Below the pieces are notes generated by a model. That model worked only from the letters and a program-made list of their open reading frames with translations. It made no database searches and was not told the origin of the DNA. From Lithobates sylvaticus (Eukaryota; Chordata; Amphibia; Anura; Ranidae): a stretch of DNA of 64,000 nt. Shown here piece by piece: positions 10,156 through 20,883 of the stretch. Position 1 is the stretch's first letter. Each line of letters starts with the position of its first letter. The stretch spans positions 208,692,642 to 208,756,641 of the forward strand of contig CM053033.1 of NCBI GenBank assembly GCA_028564925.1. The letters are read 5' to 3'. The translations under genes were made by a program, and so were the position numbers.

Positions 10156-11018
10156 GTGAGTCTACATGGCTGGCCTACTCTAAAGTGTGGAAGGAATGGA
10201 CTGACCTTCGGGGTAGGGCACAAGCCGGGGGGGAAGACCCGGGAGACAGGTTGTTATTGCTGGATTGGGTGGCCAGGGATATGGAAATGGGAAAATCGGT
10301 GTCGGCTATTGAAAAGAGGATGGCAGGGCTCACGTTTTGGTTTAAATTGAGGAGAAGGGAGGATCTAACGAAGGATTTCTGGGTGAAGCAAGCCATAAAG
10401 GGGTATCGGAAGTTGCATAAGAGTAAAGACAGGCGGCGCCCCATCACATTTGGGAACTTGTTGGATATAAGTGTACAGCTAAAAGGGGTGTGTCAGTCAG
10501 CCTACGAGGTGAGGTTGTTTTCAGCTGCATTTGCATTGGCATTCTTTGGAGCGTTCCGTATTGGGGAATTGGTCAGCCCATCAAAAGAGGTGGCGGGGGG
10601 CTTGATGGTTCAGGATGTGGAAGTAAAGGACGATAGGGTCATGGTCAGGTTGAGAAGATCAAAAACGGACCAAAGAGGACGAGGGACGCAGGTGAGTTTG
10701 TATGCTGTACAGGGGTGCGGTGTTTGCCCTTTATTAAAGGTGACGAAGTTCCTGGCAGTAAGACCGGGGGGGGAGGGTCCGCTGTTGATACATGCGGATG
10801 GACGGTACTTGTCAAAATTTCAGTTTGTGGCGGTGTTGAGAAAGTGTTTGGGGAGGTTGGGTTTGGATAGCAACGCCTACGCTTCACACTCCTTCCGCAT
10901 TGGGGCAGCTACGGAAGCCGCCAGGTGTGGGTTGGATGAAGCGGATGTGCAAAAGTTAGGGAGATGGGAATCTCAGCGATTCCGCAGTTATGTTCGGCCA
11001 CAGTTGGTGTGTGAATAA
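10041..11018 (+). CDS. Ngaro tyrosine recombinase
   Basis: A 325-residue frame overlapping the end of the RT frame by about 115 bases. The catalytic residues of the family are visible: Arg173 (FFGAFRIGEL), His283 and Arg286 (SHSFRIGAAT), a Trp at 309 and the nucleophile Tyr317 (RSYVRP). The N-terminal half resembles the SAM-like core-binding domain (residues 35-130). The enzyme would integrate a circular cDNA without duplicating the target. The ATG chosen is the first in frame; a shorter start near residue 18 is possible. Confidence 0.92.
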   Translation: MGQVQGAGADSKSGGCSMPGLDVGVSIGTAAEWIRRSVSESTWLAYSKVWKEWTDLRGRAQAGGEDPGDRLLLLDWVARDMEMGKSVSAIEKRMAGLTFWFKLRRREDLTKDFWVKQAIKGYRKLHKSKDRRRPITFGNLLDISVQLKGVCQSAYEVRLFSAAFALAFFGAFRIGELVSPSKEVAGGLMVQDVEVKDDRVMVRLRRSKTDQRGRGTQVSLYAVQGCGVCPLLKVTKFLAVRPGGEGPLLIHADGRYLSKFQFVAVLRKCLGRLGLDSNAYASHSFRIGAATEAARCGLDEADVQKLGRWESQRFRSYVRPQLVCE

Positions 11019-11021
11019 TAT

Positions 11022-11048
<27 letters not shown>
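11022..11048 (+). repeat. Internal poly-A run in the Ngaro element
   Basis: About 26 consecutive A residues lie between the recombinase and hydrolase-like frames, just after the recombinase stop. It is an unusual place for a poly-A tract inside a retroelement. Confidence 0.85.
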
Positions 11049-11052
<4 letters not shown>

Positions 11053-11188
11053 GGTTGTGGTTTTAATTAAAGTGCCAATAGTAAGATTGGTGGGTATGTA
11101 GGGGTACTGCATAAAGTGGATGTAGTATGGGTTGTGGTGCGTGTAACGTTGTTCTTGTTGTTACAGATGCAGGGCGACAACTCCTTGT

Positions 11189-11764
11189 ATGGATCCTCGG
11201 CCATTCTTACGTGTGCTGGGGTGCCAGGAGGGGGACGTGAGACCAGGTGGGAGACAGCTGGGCATATCCAGGAGGGATGCAGTTATCAGGTGGTTAGGTA
11301 GGCCTGGTATGATGTGGGGCAGGGTGGTCCCGGAGGTTGAGAGATACGCCTGGCTAGATAGACCACCTGAAGTGTTGGTCATTCATGCAGGCGGCAATGA
11401 CTTGGGTGTTAGGACCGTGAGGGACTTGATAGCTGATATCAAGGCGGACATTATGTTCCTCCGGGCCACTTTCCCGGGCACCATTCTGATTTGGTCGGAT
11501 ATGGTAGCCAGGACCAACTGGCGCATGGCCAGGTCGGTGTTTAGGATTAATAAGGCCAGAATCCGGGTCAATAAAGTGGTGGGACGGTTCATAGCATGGC
11601 AAGGTGGCCTAGTGGTTCGCCACCGGGAGTTGGAAGTAAATGTTGGTATGTACTTGAGGCGGGATGGAGTGCATCTTACAGATGTGGGCATTGACCTCTG
11701 GTCATTGGGTCTGCAGGAGGGTATTCAGGCGGCCCTGCGGGTGTGGAGGTGCCATCAAGGGTGA
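11189..11764 (+). CDS. SGNH-hydrolase-like frame of the Ngaro element
   Basis: A 191-residue frame downstream of the recombinase. It contains VIHAGGNDLG (SGNH block with the Asn) around residues 64-73 and DGVHLTDVG near 162-170, which matches the C-terminal Asp-x-x-His catalytic pair of SGNH/GDSL hydrolases. Such an accessory frame is known in some vertebrate Ngaro elements and its substrate is not known. A pyrimidine-rich tract ending in TTACAG (11150-11166) just before it could serve as a splice acceptor. The assignment rests on these motifs. Confidence 0.75.
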   Translation: MDPRPFLRVLGCQEGDVRPGGRQLGISRRDAVIRWLGRPGMMWGRVVPEVERYAWLDRPPEVLVIHAGGNDLGVRTVRDLIADIKADIMFLRATFPGTILIWSDMVARTNWRMARSVFRINKARIRVNKVVGRFIAWQGGLVVRHRELEVNVGMYLRRDGVHLTDVGIDLWSLGLQEGIQAALRVWRCHQG

Positions 11765-11785
11765 GGGGATCCCCCTTTCAGGCTG

Positions 11786-12294
11786 TGGCGTTAGTTGTTT
11801 GTTGGTCAGTGACGGCAGCAGTTATACTGGTGGTAAGTGGGTGGGGGGCTCATCAATAGATGGCCCCTCCTTGTTACATCAAACGTTGTTGATGTCCAAT
11901 GGTTTTGTGCACTGCGGGTATGTTGGTTATCGGGCGGTACGGTAGAGACCCATTGGTTTCTTTTGCCCGCAGTGCCCCCTTGTGTTGATATCAGTGATAT
12001 CAGGTTGTGTGTATAAGCACTTAGCTCCGTCACTGACCAACATGGATATAGGGGTTTAACCTGTTTTGTTTTGTTTTCAGCAAGGGGTCTGAAAGTGTTA
12101 TTGTTTATTGTTATTGTTATTTATGTTTAATTTTCTAATAAGAAACTGGAGTTCTTATTATTGGTTATTTAAATAAATTAGCTGTTATGGCCATTTTACT
12201 CCATAACCGGTGTGGTCTCTCATTTATTAATTAAGTTAAGTTTATGGGGTTTTTATGGTTACAGCTAAGGGGTTTTATCGTGACTACACTAGTC
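11786..12294 (+). repeat. Ngaro split direct repeat B1
   Basis: About 509 bp, repeated at 12613-13120 with one apparent single-base length difference. It contains a long imperfect hairpin: TGTTGGTCAGTGACGG near its start pairs with CCGTCACTGACCAACA near 12027-12042. It also has an AATAAA at 12172-12177. Confidence 0.92.
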
Positions 12295-12295
12295 A

Positions 12296-12502
12296 AGTAA
12301 GGACCGGAATTTAATGCACTGCAAGGAAATGTCATGCAGGTCCGCCCATGACAGTGTGTCAGGTTACTCAGCAAGCTAGGAGAGAGTTAACAATTTTAGG
12401 GGTGGGCAGCTGGGAGAGCTGGGAGGAGCGGCCATATAAAAGAGAGGGGCGGAGCCGGGAGGTCAGTGCGGGAAAGACAGAGCACGAGGAGGCAGGTTTT
12501 TC
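12296..12502 (+). repeat. Ngaro split direct repeat A2
   Basis: Copy of A1, including the TATA box. It follows B1 directly at a CACTAGTCA junction, as the family layout demands. Confidence 0.92.
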
Positions 12503-12612
12503 CCCACCCACCCTCCCCTTTTTTATAGGTATGTGATGGCATGTATTAATGTTTTCATTGTCGTTTCAGGTCTTTGGAAGAATTCTCTTTTCGTCATAAC
12601 AGCTTGGGGGGT

Positions 12613-13120
12613 TGGCGTTAGTTGTTTGTTGGTCAGTGACGGCAGCAGTTATACTGGTGGTAAGTGGGTGGGGGGCTCATCAATAGATGGCCCCTCCTTG
12701 TTACATCAAACGTTGTTGATGTCCAATGGTTTTGTGCACTGCGGGTATGTTGGTTATCGGGCGGTACGGTAGAGACCCATTGGTTTCTTTTGCCCGCAGT
12801 GCCCCCTTGTGTTGATATCAGTGATATCAGGTTGTGTGTATAAGCACTTAGCTCCGTCACTGACCAACATGGATATAGGGGTTTAACCTGTTTTGTTTTG
12901 TTTTCAGCAAGGGGTCTGAAAGTGTTATTGTTTATTGTTATTGTTATTTATGTTTAATTTTCTAATAAGAAACTGGAGTTCTTATTATTGGTTATTTAAA
13001 TAAATTAGCTGTTATGGCCATTTTACTCCATAACCGGTGTGGTCTCTCATTTATTAATTAAGTTAAGTTTATGGGGTTTTATGGTTACAGCTAAGGGGTT
13101 TTATCGTGACTACACTAGTC
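12613..13120 (+). repeat. Ngaro split direct repeat B2 (right end)
   Basis: Copy of B1. It is separated from A2 by about 110 bp of sequence found only once. The element ends at ACACTAGTC. AATAAA lies at 12999-13004. Confidence 0.92.
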
Positions 13121-13329
13121 ATGTCCTTGTCGCCTCTTTTACTAAAACAGCTTGCACCTTTTCTTCCCCACCATGGTGAGCCTGCAATGCCTATCACTGC
13201 CTAGATTTGTATGTTTGAGAAATACATACTTGTTGATAATCAGGAGAACATACCTACTGATAGAAATCATTATTTGCTTAATCACTGCCTGGGAGCAAGA
13301 GGACAGCATATTTTCTAAACTCTACCAGC

Positions 13330-13610
13330 AGCATTAAATATAGCTCTCACTGAATTAAAGAACTTCTTTGTGCTAAAATAAGTCTGGTTGCAGAACTATA
13401 TAAATTCTGGCAACGTGGACAGCATAATAGCGAATCTACAGTTCAATTTATAGTAGCTTTGAGAGAGTTAGTTGTAACCTGTGAGTTTGGTTCTCAAACA
13501 GATGAAAATGATAAGAGACCAACTAGTAGAAAACTCAGTCCACATTAGAGACAGATTGATCTTGGAACATCATTTATTGAGGAAATATTTTCAGAACTTA
13601 GAGGAGCTAT
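13330..13610 (+). pseudogene. gag fragment of a Ty3/gypsy-like retroelement (fossil)
   Basis: Translation shows short gag-like blocks such as KLYKFWQRGQ, TVQFIVALREL and MIRDQLVENSVHIRDRLILE, which match the retrotransposon gag domain (the ...CEFG...EMIRDQ... region). No LTR, protease or polymerase is visible nearby. It is old and broken. Confidence 0.6.
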
Positions 13611-13792
13611 ATTCCTTTCTACCTTGGATCTTCAAAGCGCATATATTCAGGTTCTGCTGGATAGGAAAAGTAAGGATCTTGCTGCATTTATTTATGCATC
13701 TAACTTTTAGACCTTTCATACTTTCTTAAGTATTACTTCATGGTATGCCAAATGTATTCCCTATTATGCCTCAGGATTGTGGAGCCATTGTA

Positions 13793-14160
13793 AACAGGGC
13801 CGGATTCCCCACAAGGCCACAGAGGCCAGGCCTCGGGCGGCAGTGGTGACAGGGGCGGCCCGTGCTACTCGCCCTGATGACGGCTTTGCAGAGTGCAGAG
13901 TTCCCGATCTAGCCAGCAGTGAGGGGCCGGGAGCTCCACTGTCGCGCTGACTCTGCCCCATGTAGCCTGTATTCTCAGAAAAGAACGGCTGTAGTTAGAG
14001 CAGTGATCAGAGTGGGCGCGTCAGTGGAGCAAAAGCTCCACTGATGCGCCCACTCCGATCACTGCTCTAACTACAGCCGCTCTGTTCCGAGTGGTGCTCC
14101 CGGCCCCGCCCCGTCTCTGCTAGCTAGCCCGCAAATACAAAGTCCTCTGTCCCATGTGCA
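13793..14160. repeat. Dispersed repeat beginning CAGGGCCGG, with a long hairpin
   Basis: It starts CAGGGCCGGATTCC, reminiscent of hAT termini, and is GC-rich compared with its surroundings. I could not identify a matching right end or target duplication. The hairpin inside is listed separately. Confidence 0.4.
13984..14081. repeat. 98-bp palindrome with a 4-base loop
   Basis: The left arm 13984-14030 and right arm 14035-14081 are complementary except for about three positions, separated only by AAAA. The centre reads GTGGAGCAAAAGCTCCAC. It can form a cruciform in DNA or a hairpin in RNA. Confidence 0.9.
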
Positions 14161-14242
14161 CTCCCTCTGCAAAGCTGTCATTGGGGCCCCGTTGAAGCAC
14201 CTGCCCCCTGGATTATCCATTATATGCCTGTATTCACTCTGC

Positions 14243-14756
14243 TTTTGTGAGTAGCCTCTTATAATCTTGTGCAGTATGTCCGCAGTCTCTTATAATCTTG
14301 TGCAGTATGTCCACAGTCTGGTAATCTCGTGCAGTATGTCCACAGTCTCTTATAATCTCGTGCAGTATGTCCGCAGTCTCATATAATCTCGTGCAGTATG
14401 TCCGCAGTCTCATATAATCTCGTGCAGTATGTCCGCAGTCTCTTATAATCTCATGCAGTATGTCCGCAGTCTCATATAATCTCGTGCAGTATGTCTGCAG
14501 TCTCTTATAATCTTGTGCAGTATGTCCACAGTCTGGTAATCTCGTGCAGTATTTCCGCAGTCTCTTATAATCTTGTGCAGTATGTCCGCAGTCTCTTATA
14601 ATCTTGTGCAGTATGTCCACAGTCTGGTAATCTTGTGCAGTATGTCTGCAGTCTCTTATAACCTTGTGTAGTATGTCCGCAGTCTCTTGTAATCTTGTGC
14701 AGTATGTCCGCAGTCTCTTGTAATCTTGTGCAGTATGTCCACAGTCTGGTAATCTC
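14243..14756. repeat. Minisatellite, 29-31 bp unit, about 16 copies
   Basis: The unit is close to GCAGTATGTCCGCAGTCTCT plus TATAATCTTGT. Two unit types alternate: a 31-bp form with CTTATAATC or CATATAATC and a 29-bp form with GGTAATC. On the minus strand all three frames of the unit are free of stops, which explains the long spurious frames here. It abuts a LINE ORF1-like frame on its right. Confidence 0.92.
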
Positions 14757-15107
14757 CAGATGGAGCGTACTTATTGGGATGCTCCAGCCCTGGATCGGCC
14801 ACCCTGGCACTTCCCCCTTACTGACTATCACCCATCTACTCTTTCCTAGTGCCTGCACCTCTTTGTCTCCACCCGCCTCTGTGCTGGCCCCTGCCGACAT
14901 CTGCTGTGTACTTTCCTGGCTTTCCTTTAGTATGGAGGGACTTCTCAGTGCTGACAGTTGCTTCCCCAGATTCAGAACCTGGGCTTCCAGGGAAACAATG
15001 TGCTTACATTTTGCACAGCAGTATTCGTCTTTGATCGTATGATCAAGGAACGTACACATGCCACAAGATGTACAACGAGTCGCCTCTTCACACCCGCCAG
15101 GCATCAT
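14757..15107 (-). pseudogene. LINE ORF1-like fragment (zinc motif plus coiled coil)
   Basis: The minus-strand frame starts MMPGGCEEATRCTSCGMCTF and shows two CX2C pairs (CTSC, CCAKC), then a leucine-heptad-like stretch SLEAQVLNLGKQLSALRS, then a WVIV segment. This order resembles the N-terminal ORF1 of CR1/L2-type LINEs in fish and frogs, from memory. The frame then runs directly into the 31-bp minisatellite, so the C-terminal part is missing or replaced by repeat. It is probably dead. The sequence to the right (15108 onward) could be its 5' untranslated region. Confidence 0.5.
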
Positions 15108-15139
15108 ACCTACTAATTTAATGAGGATTGGGGATTATA

Positions 15140-15440
15140 CCCTATCCAAATTACCTAACAACTAGATTCACGACACTAATACTCAACAAGACAATACACA
15201 GGTACTCAACACGACAATACACAGGCACTCGCTGACAAATGTGCACTCGCTGACCAACGTGCACTCGCTGACCCACGCGCACACGCGCACACACACACAC
15301 ACAATACACAAGTACTAACGATCCACATACACTACTCAGACAACACTCAGGTACTCACAATACACAGCTACTACCTGACACTATTACTCAATACAGCCCA
15401 CGTGCACTCGCAGCACTCGTGTACTTACAATACTCAGGTA
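15140..15440. repeat. Low-complexity CA-rich tandem repeats
   Basis: Short degenerate repeats such as ACTCAACACGACAATACACA and GTGCACTCGCTGACC surround a (CA)n run at 15283-15303. They are probably replication slippage within the untranslated part of the neighbouring LINE fragment. Confidence 0.75.
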
Positions 15441-16680
15441 CACACTCACCCTACACAGGTACTACTGCTGTTACAACCTCTTGTTTTCAACTCTGTTTTT
15501 TTAACTCACCACTTAGTCCAGTTCCACTTGGTCTAAGTTCCAACAAGCTCAAAGATGAGCAGGCTCACAATGAGTTCTACAGAAGGTTATATAGGCCTCA
15601 AGCACCTGTAACCAATTAACCACTCTCCGTAATTAGTAGGCTGAGGGAAGCAAAGAAAAAAAAAGTGACAGAAAAGGTGTTAAAAAGCTACAAGGAAAAG
15701 CCCCCCAAAAAAACTAAAAATGCAACCCAGCAATCAAAAAGCAAAACTTGTTAACACTCTCCACTCAAGGTTCCCCCTGTTTAGCTTCCAACCAGCAGTC
15801 TGGCCTATTGCAAGTACAATTATGGCCAAAACAAATAAATTGAGCCCTTTTCTACAAGCTTACTACAGGATTAGGCATGACACGTCTTTAGTTGATGGCC
15901 ATATTGTCCATGGATCTCAATGCTTAATGATTTGCCACTGCTGCCAGTACTGTATCCATGCCTTTAACCATTTCTGTACATGTGAGTACCCATTCTATGT
16001 GATTTTAGTAAATTAGATTCGCTTGACGGTATTACACTATATGGTCCCCTTTTTTTTATTGTCGGTTATACTTCGGGGGATGTACCATACCACATACTGC
16101 CTACCATCTTGTCCTTAAGTTCCTCTGGACTATCCAATAAAGACCTTGTCTGCTGTCGCCACATGCCTGGACTGGGAGCTGTTCCTATCGGTGTAGTTGA
16201 CACCATCAAGCATTTGTGACTCATACAGTGTAAACCTATCTGAGTCCACAACATTTGGTAAGCCTCATTCCAACTGGTGACGGACCCTCTTCAGACAAGC
16301 CGCACAAAGTCACTTTAATATTGTTTCATACACTTTTTTATCACGTACCTGGTGTATTTGTTTTCAATATTTAGATTCACTTTGTATTATTATTTCTAAG
16401 TTCAAATAGAAGTATATATACATGAAATTTTGTTTCATGGTTCAAAAATAGAGATTTTTTTGTTGACATATTACCCATTCATGGGTACAGTTGTCTCGTA
16501 TTATGGTCACATTGTAACGTGGATTTAGAGATAAATATTTACAGTCACCATATACCTGAGTGTGTATCACCCACATACTGGTCTTTAGATTTTGTGTTCA
16601 CGTACTTACTTTCAGATTTTTTCACGTGAATGTTTAACAATCATATCATGGACATTTAGAAGCGCCGCACTTTCTGTTCT
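15441..16680. other. Unrecognised sequence
   Basis: No gene or element end that I can name. A few 60-100 codon frames exist but show no domain, signal or repeat structure. Local A/T content is high after 16320. Confidence 0.35.
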
Positions 16681-16719
16681 TTCAATGCTTAATGATACCA
16701 GAGAATTTGAGAGGGCACC

Positions 16720-17400
16720 TGTAATGAATCGTCGGGTCTCGGCAATATAGATAAAAATCATTGAAAAAAAGAGAATGGGATCCCCCCCCAGTCCATTACC
16801 AGGCCCCTTGAGTCTGGTATGAATATTAAGGGGAACCCCGAACCAAAGTTTTTTAAAAAAATGCGTGGGGGTCCCCCTAAAATCCATACCAGGCCCTTTG
16901 GATCTGATATGGAAATTAAGGGGAACCAAAAAAAAAAAGCGTAGGTGTCCCCCTCAAAATCCCTACCTCCCCCCAAAGCACCCTCCACATGTTGAGGGCA
17001 TGTGGCCTGGTACGGTTCAGGAGGGGGGACACTCTCTCGTCCCCCCTCTTTTCCTGTGGCCTGCCAGGTTGCGTCATCGGATAACGGTCAGGTATTGATT
17101 TTTGAGGGGACCCCTGCAACATTTTTTTTTAATTTTGGCGCGGGGTTCCCCTTAATATTCATACCAGACCCAAAGGGCCTGGTAATGGACTGGGGGGATC
17201 CCATGCTCTTTTTTTCAATGATTTTTATCTATATTGCGGAGACCCGACAATTCATTACAGCCGCAATCAGTTTTAAAGGACAATTTTTCCTTTATAAATG
17301 TAATTTTGCTGTGGTACTGTTCTAAACACTGGAAATATGTGCCACTTTACAGGCATACAATAGACACCCCCCCCCCCCCGGCACGATATTTAAAGATTTA
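16720..17400. mobile_element. Fold-back dispersed repeat
   Basis: The left arm (about 16722-16835) and right arm (about 17140-17265) are inverted copies. They share ATATAGATAAAAATCATTG, GATCCCCCC, GTCCATTACCAGGCC and TATTAAGGGGAACC and their complements. The spacer repeats related words (CATACCAGGCCCTTTGG, TTAAGGGGAACC), showing internal duplication. A C-run of about 14 lies at 17369-17382. It has no coding capacity and looks like a non-autonomous element common in ranid DNA, from memory. Confidence 0.65.
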
Positions 17401-19430
17401 TTTACAGCAAAACCAAATCCATCCAAACACCAAGAAGCAGAAAATCTGGCAAATGTGAAGATACAAGTGAACCATAAGCCAAAGACAAAATTCCTAACAA
17501 GCTAACTAGAATACAATATATATTAAATGAGGAACACAGATAAGTAGGGTAAAATTAGAGGTGCAGGGGAAATATAGAAAGGGGGAACCAAAACTGGGAT
17601 CAGAAACAAGGACAAGTAGGAGCAAGACAGCATGGTTCAGGGTATAGGGACTAGGCAAGCAGCACAATCAGATGCAGAAACAGGATAAATGGCTAGCACA
17701 ATCTGGTAGCAAAGCAAAACACTGGAGTGTGGGGGAAATGTAGAGGCGGAACCAAATACCGTCCCAGAAGCCAGCATCAGGTGGAAACGGATTACTGGGA
17801 TCTGCTGTTGGACACTTGAACTACAGCCTATTGCTCTGGGAAAGACAATGCCACAAGCTGGTGATCCAGGTCCTGATACAGGAGTTCTTAGAGATCTGAA
17901 AGTTATTTCAATAGTTCCTGCATTGAAAATTCAGAGAAAATCTAATATTGAATATGCTGGGGGAAGCTCTTTTGGAGTAAACAAAAGACAAATATGTTTT
18001 TTAAATTCAAAGCAACAGTGTTAGGTAAATTAGGCAGTGCTTTATTATAAAATCTCTGTACAATTTTCATTTTGATTACCCAAAAGGGTACCTGGACAAA
18101 CTATTTAAATGGCGTTGAATCAGTCCTTTTGTCTACATAACTGTTGGCAGATCTAAATCATATTGCATCATTGAATTGTAACATGTGTGGCCAGATTAAA
18201 AGTCATGGACAGGTCTAGTGCACTTTAAGAAAACACTTCCTGCCACAGTGTCAGTTTGCTGGCAGCATGCCCATTTCATTGTCTTGCAACTAGGACATTG
18301 ATGTTTTCAGCATAGACATGTCCATTGATGACACTCTCTTATTTGATACACTGATAGATATATGAATATACTTAAATCTCTTAGGATTGACCTGAGCGGC
18401 GTAATCAAATCATCACTTTAGGGTAATTAGATTGTCTAACATCCACCCAGAATTAATAACAGGTCACAATCTATGAATCAGTACCATTTAGCTTGGCTAC
18501 TGGGCTAAGAGGCCCTATATTGATTTTAGCTCAAGGCTTTGTGTTGTCAGCCAAGTAATGACCTTTCATGGAATAAGGAAGCATTGTGGCGCTCCTTAAG
18601 GGAGAACACGCAAAGTCAGTTGACCATACTGAGCTGCATCTTCTCTAAGTGACAGCAAACCCAAACTGAAATCAAACTGAAATCACTCACATAATCTCTG
18701 CTGACATCTTCAATAAACAAATAATGAATATATTCAATGATTTATTGGTAAAAATAAGTTATTAAAAAATGGAGAAATGAATGAAATAAAAACAACTGCA
18801 GGTAATCTAAGACGAGTGAGTTTGACACCTTAATTGGTTGTAGTAATACAATCTTCATGGGATATTTACGTATTTTCATTTAAATGGTTTACAAGGTTGC
18901 ATGAATTAAAAGAAGATCAATTTCAGTTATTTCAATAGGATTAGATTAGGTAAGTAGAGTGGAAAGTAATAGATTATCTTGGCTTTGGAAAGAAAATTTA
19001 GTTTGGACTTAAAAGAGATACTGATTAGACCTGGATTTCTGATAATGGTGTAATATTAATGGGAAGATCCACGTTAAGTGAATGTAAAGACTAAAACGTC
19101 TTTTCCTCTTCAGAGTAGGTGAGGGTTAGACACTAATTTACCCCTCTGTTTTTGAGAATTGTCACCAAAGCAAAAAAAATTCTGAAATGTTGAAGTTGTC
19201 ATTAAAGTAAGATTTCGGGGGAGTTATTCAATAGGTGCAAATGTTCTGGTAACAGCCGCCTGAGGTGGGAATTCTTCCTATTTTGGGGAGATTTTCTTAT
19301 TTTACTTGCTCCAGGACAGGAAAGGAAGGGTATTATACTGAGTGGGAGACAGACAGCAGAAAACTACCTGGTAGGGTTTTTACCATTTCTCCCTACTCTA
19401 TCTAATTTATCTGTTTTTGAGAGGTCCCTG
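17401..19430. other. Mostly unrecognised, moderately AT-rich DNA
   Basis: I recognise no repeat ends or genes. The block 18380-18600 is listed separately as a possible conserved non-coding element. The absence of recognisable repeats over 2 kb is itself unusual in this window. Confidence 0.4.
18380..18600. other. Candidate conserved non-coding block
   Basis: It carries homeodomain-like and other regulatory-looking words (GGGTAATTAGATTGTC, AGAATTAATAACAGGTCA, CAAGTAATGACCTTTCATGG) and no stop-free frame. That texture resembles vertebrate developmental enhancers. This is a judgement from composition only. Confidence 0.25.
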
Positions 19431-19716
19431 TCCCCCACTTCCAGGAAACAGCGCCGTCACTCAGAAATTCAACTCTCCTCATCCTTCTCCGTGCTAATTA
19501 GAAAGCGCTGCACGCTTTGCGCATACGCAGTAGGGAACTGGTTTCCCTTAGTGGAGATGGCGACGGCAGCACCCGACAGCCAATCTGAAAATCAGCTGGG
19601 GTTCCCATATTGTGGGCTCCCTGGACAGGTAAGTGTCCATATATTAAAAGTCAGCAGCTACAGTATTTGTAACTGCCAACTTTAATTTTTTTTCCCTAGG
19701 CGGAACTCCTCTTTAA
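19431..19716. repeat. Right part of a TTAA-ended dispersed repeat
   Basis: It ends GGCGGAACTCCTCTTTAA and contains AAAAGTCAGCAGCTAC, the same core as in the repeat at 38084-38538. The left end is not visible. It has no coding capacity. Confidence 0.5.
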
Positions 19717-20269
19717 AAGGGAACTAAACCAATCAATTTAGCTGTTTCTCAAAACAGTTACATTCAAGGCATGCTATGAATGATAACTGCCGTAGTTGGA
19801 TGTACTGTACTCTCACCCAAACTCCATCAAATGGCTGGAGTCTTAACTGATCACATGTGCATCATCATGGAAACTGCAGAGCAAACAGGGGCTAAGGTAG
19901 CAGATTTATCAGCTGTAAAGACTAGAAGGTTTTTATCTGCTTTAAATCCTATTGCCTTAAAGCTGAAGTTTGAGTGTGGCAATTTTTATGGTTACATTGG
20001 TCCAACCCTTCCTCTTCACATTGTCAAATCAGAGAATGTTTTGCATTCACTAGTAAAATGCCCTTAAAATGTTCCCTAAATAGCACCCATGCCGAGCAAG
20101 AGCCTTCTTGTGTTCACAATGCAGTAGGGTAGTTGCTCACACAGGACCTGCAACTAGTGGAGAGCAGTGCCTACTACACAAATATCCAGCTTTTAAGCAA
20201 ATCCAGCCATTAGGAGTCCATTTTTATTCAAGACCCCACCTAACCATTTTTGAAACCTGGACCTGAAGC
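19717..20269. other. Unrecognised sequence
   Basis: A 95-codon frame lies at 19780-20067 (plus), but it has no domain that I recognise. No other structure was seen. Confidence 0.35.
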
Positions 20270-20883
20270 AAAAAAACGAAATTGTTAATTAAAGTGATGT
20301 GCCTATAAATCAAATCCAAGAATATAATAATAATATATAAGCGACTAAAGTCGTCATTCAGCTTTTAACATCATATATACACACATTTCATAAAATATAA
20401 ATATTGATACAAAAGTGATCCATAAAGTGCTCAAGTGCATATAAGTCTGTGATACCCAAGATCAGTTTTCAATGTCCTTATTACAGCAATAATAAATGTG
20501 ACTTGATAAGTGACTGTGAATATAGCGATCTTCAGCAGTGATTACACTCAGGTCCTCCCCACCTCAGAGCGTGTGACCATGCAATTAAGTTTGGTCAATA
20601 CACGCTTTTGAATCACCAAAACGGATTCCAGGTCAGGTTGCAAGGTTCAAACACTGCTCAAAGATGTAGCCTCCTCACATATAAATATCAAAAAGAAACT
20701 CCATAGTGTGATAAAAGATTTTATCTACTCCAAACAAAGCCCTATTATAGGGTACTCACATGGGTCTGGTGCGTTAGTGCACCGCTCTATAGCATGCCTT
20801 AATAGCGCCAAGCCGTGGATGAGATAGTGTGCTCCTACTCCATAGAGTAGACCAGCTGTCTCCTGCGCCGTCCAGTCCCCTCC

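Larger units (their letters stand above)
6201..13120 (+). mobile_element. Ngaro-type (DIRS order) tyrosine-recombinase retrotransposon
   Basis: The ends are split direct repeats in the order A1, coding region, B1, A2, B2, which is diagnostic for Ngaro elements. They lack classical LTRs and copy themselves through a circular intermediate inserted by a tyrosine recombinase. A1 and A2 look identical over 207 bp, and B1 and B2 appear to differ by a single-base length change, so the insertion is recent. The coding part holds a gag-like frame, an RT/RNase H frame, a tyrosine recombinase frame and a frame similar to SGNH hydrolases. No target duplication is visible, as expected. It looks largely whole, with perhaps one or two breaks. 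It sits among PLE repeats. Confidence 0.93.

Noticed and set aside
14234-14620. 128-codon minus-strand frame with repeated CGHTAQDYKRL-like peptide
   Set aside because: It is the minisatellite read in turn in three phases. No non-repeat part or start context supports a gene.
14243-14756. Regular spaced repeats reminiscent of a CRISPR array
   Set aside because: The units are contiguous with no unique spacers, and the context is eukaryotic.
15283-15303. CA/CG alternating run as possible Z-DNA regulatory element
   Set aside because: Short simple repeat within degenerate tandem sequence, with no promoter or gene nearby.
19780-20067. 95-codon plus-strand frame
   Set aside because: No recognisable domain, splice context or repeat identity. 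Length is within chance for this composition.
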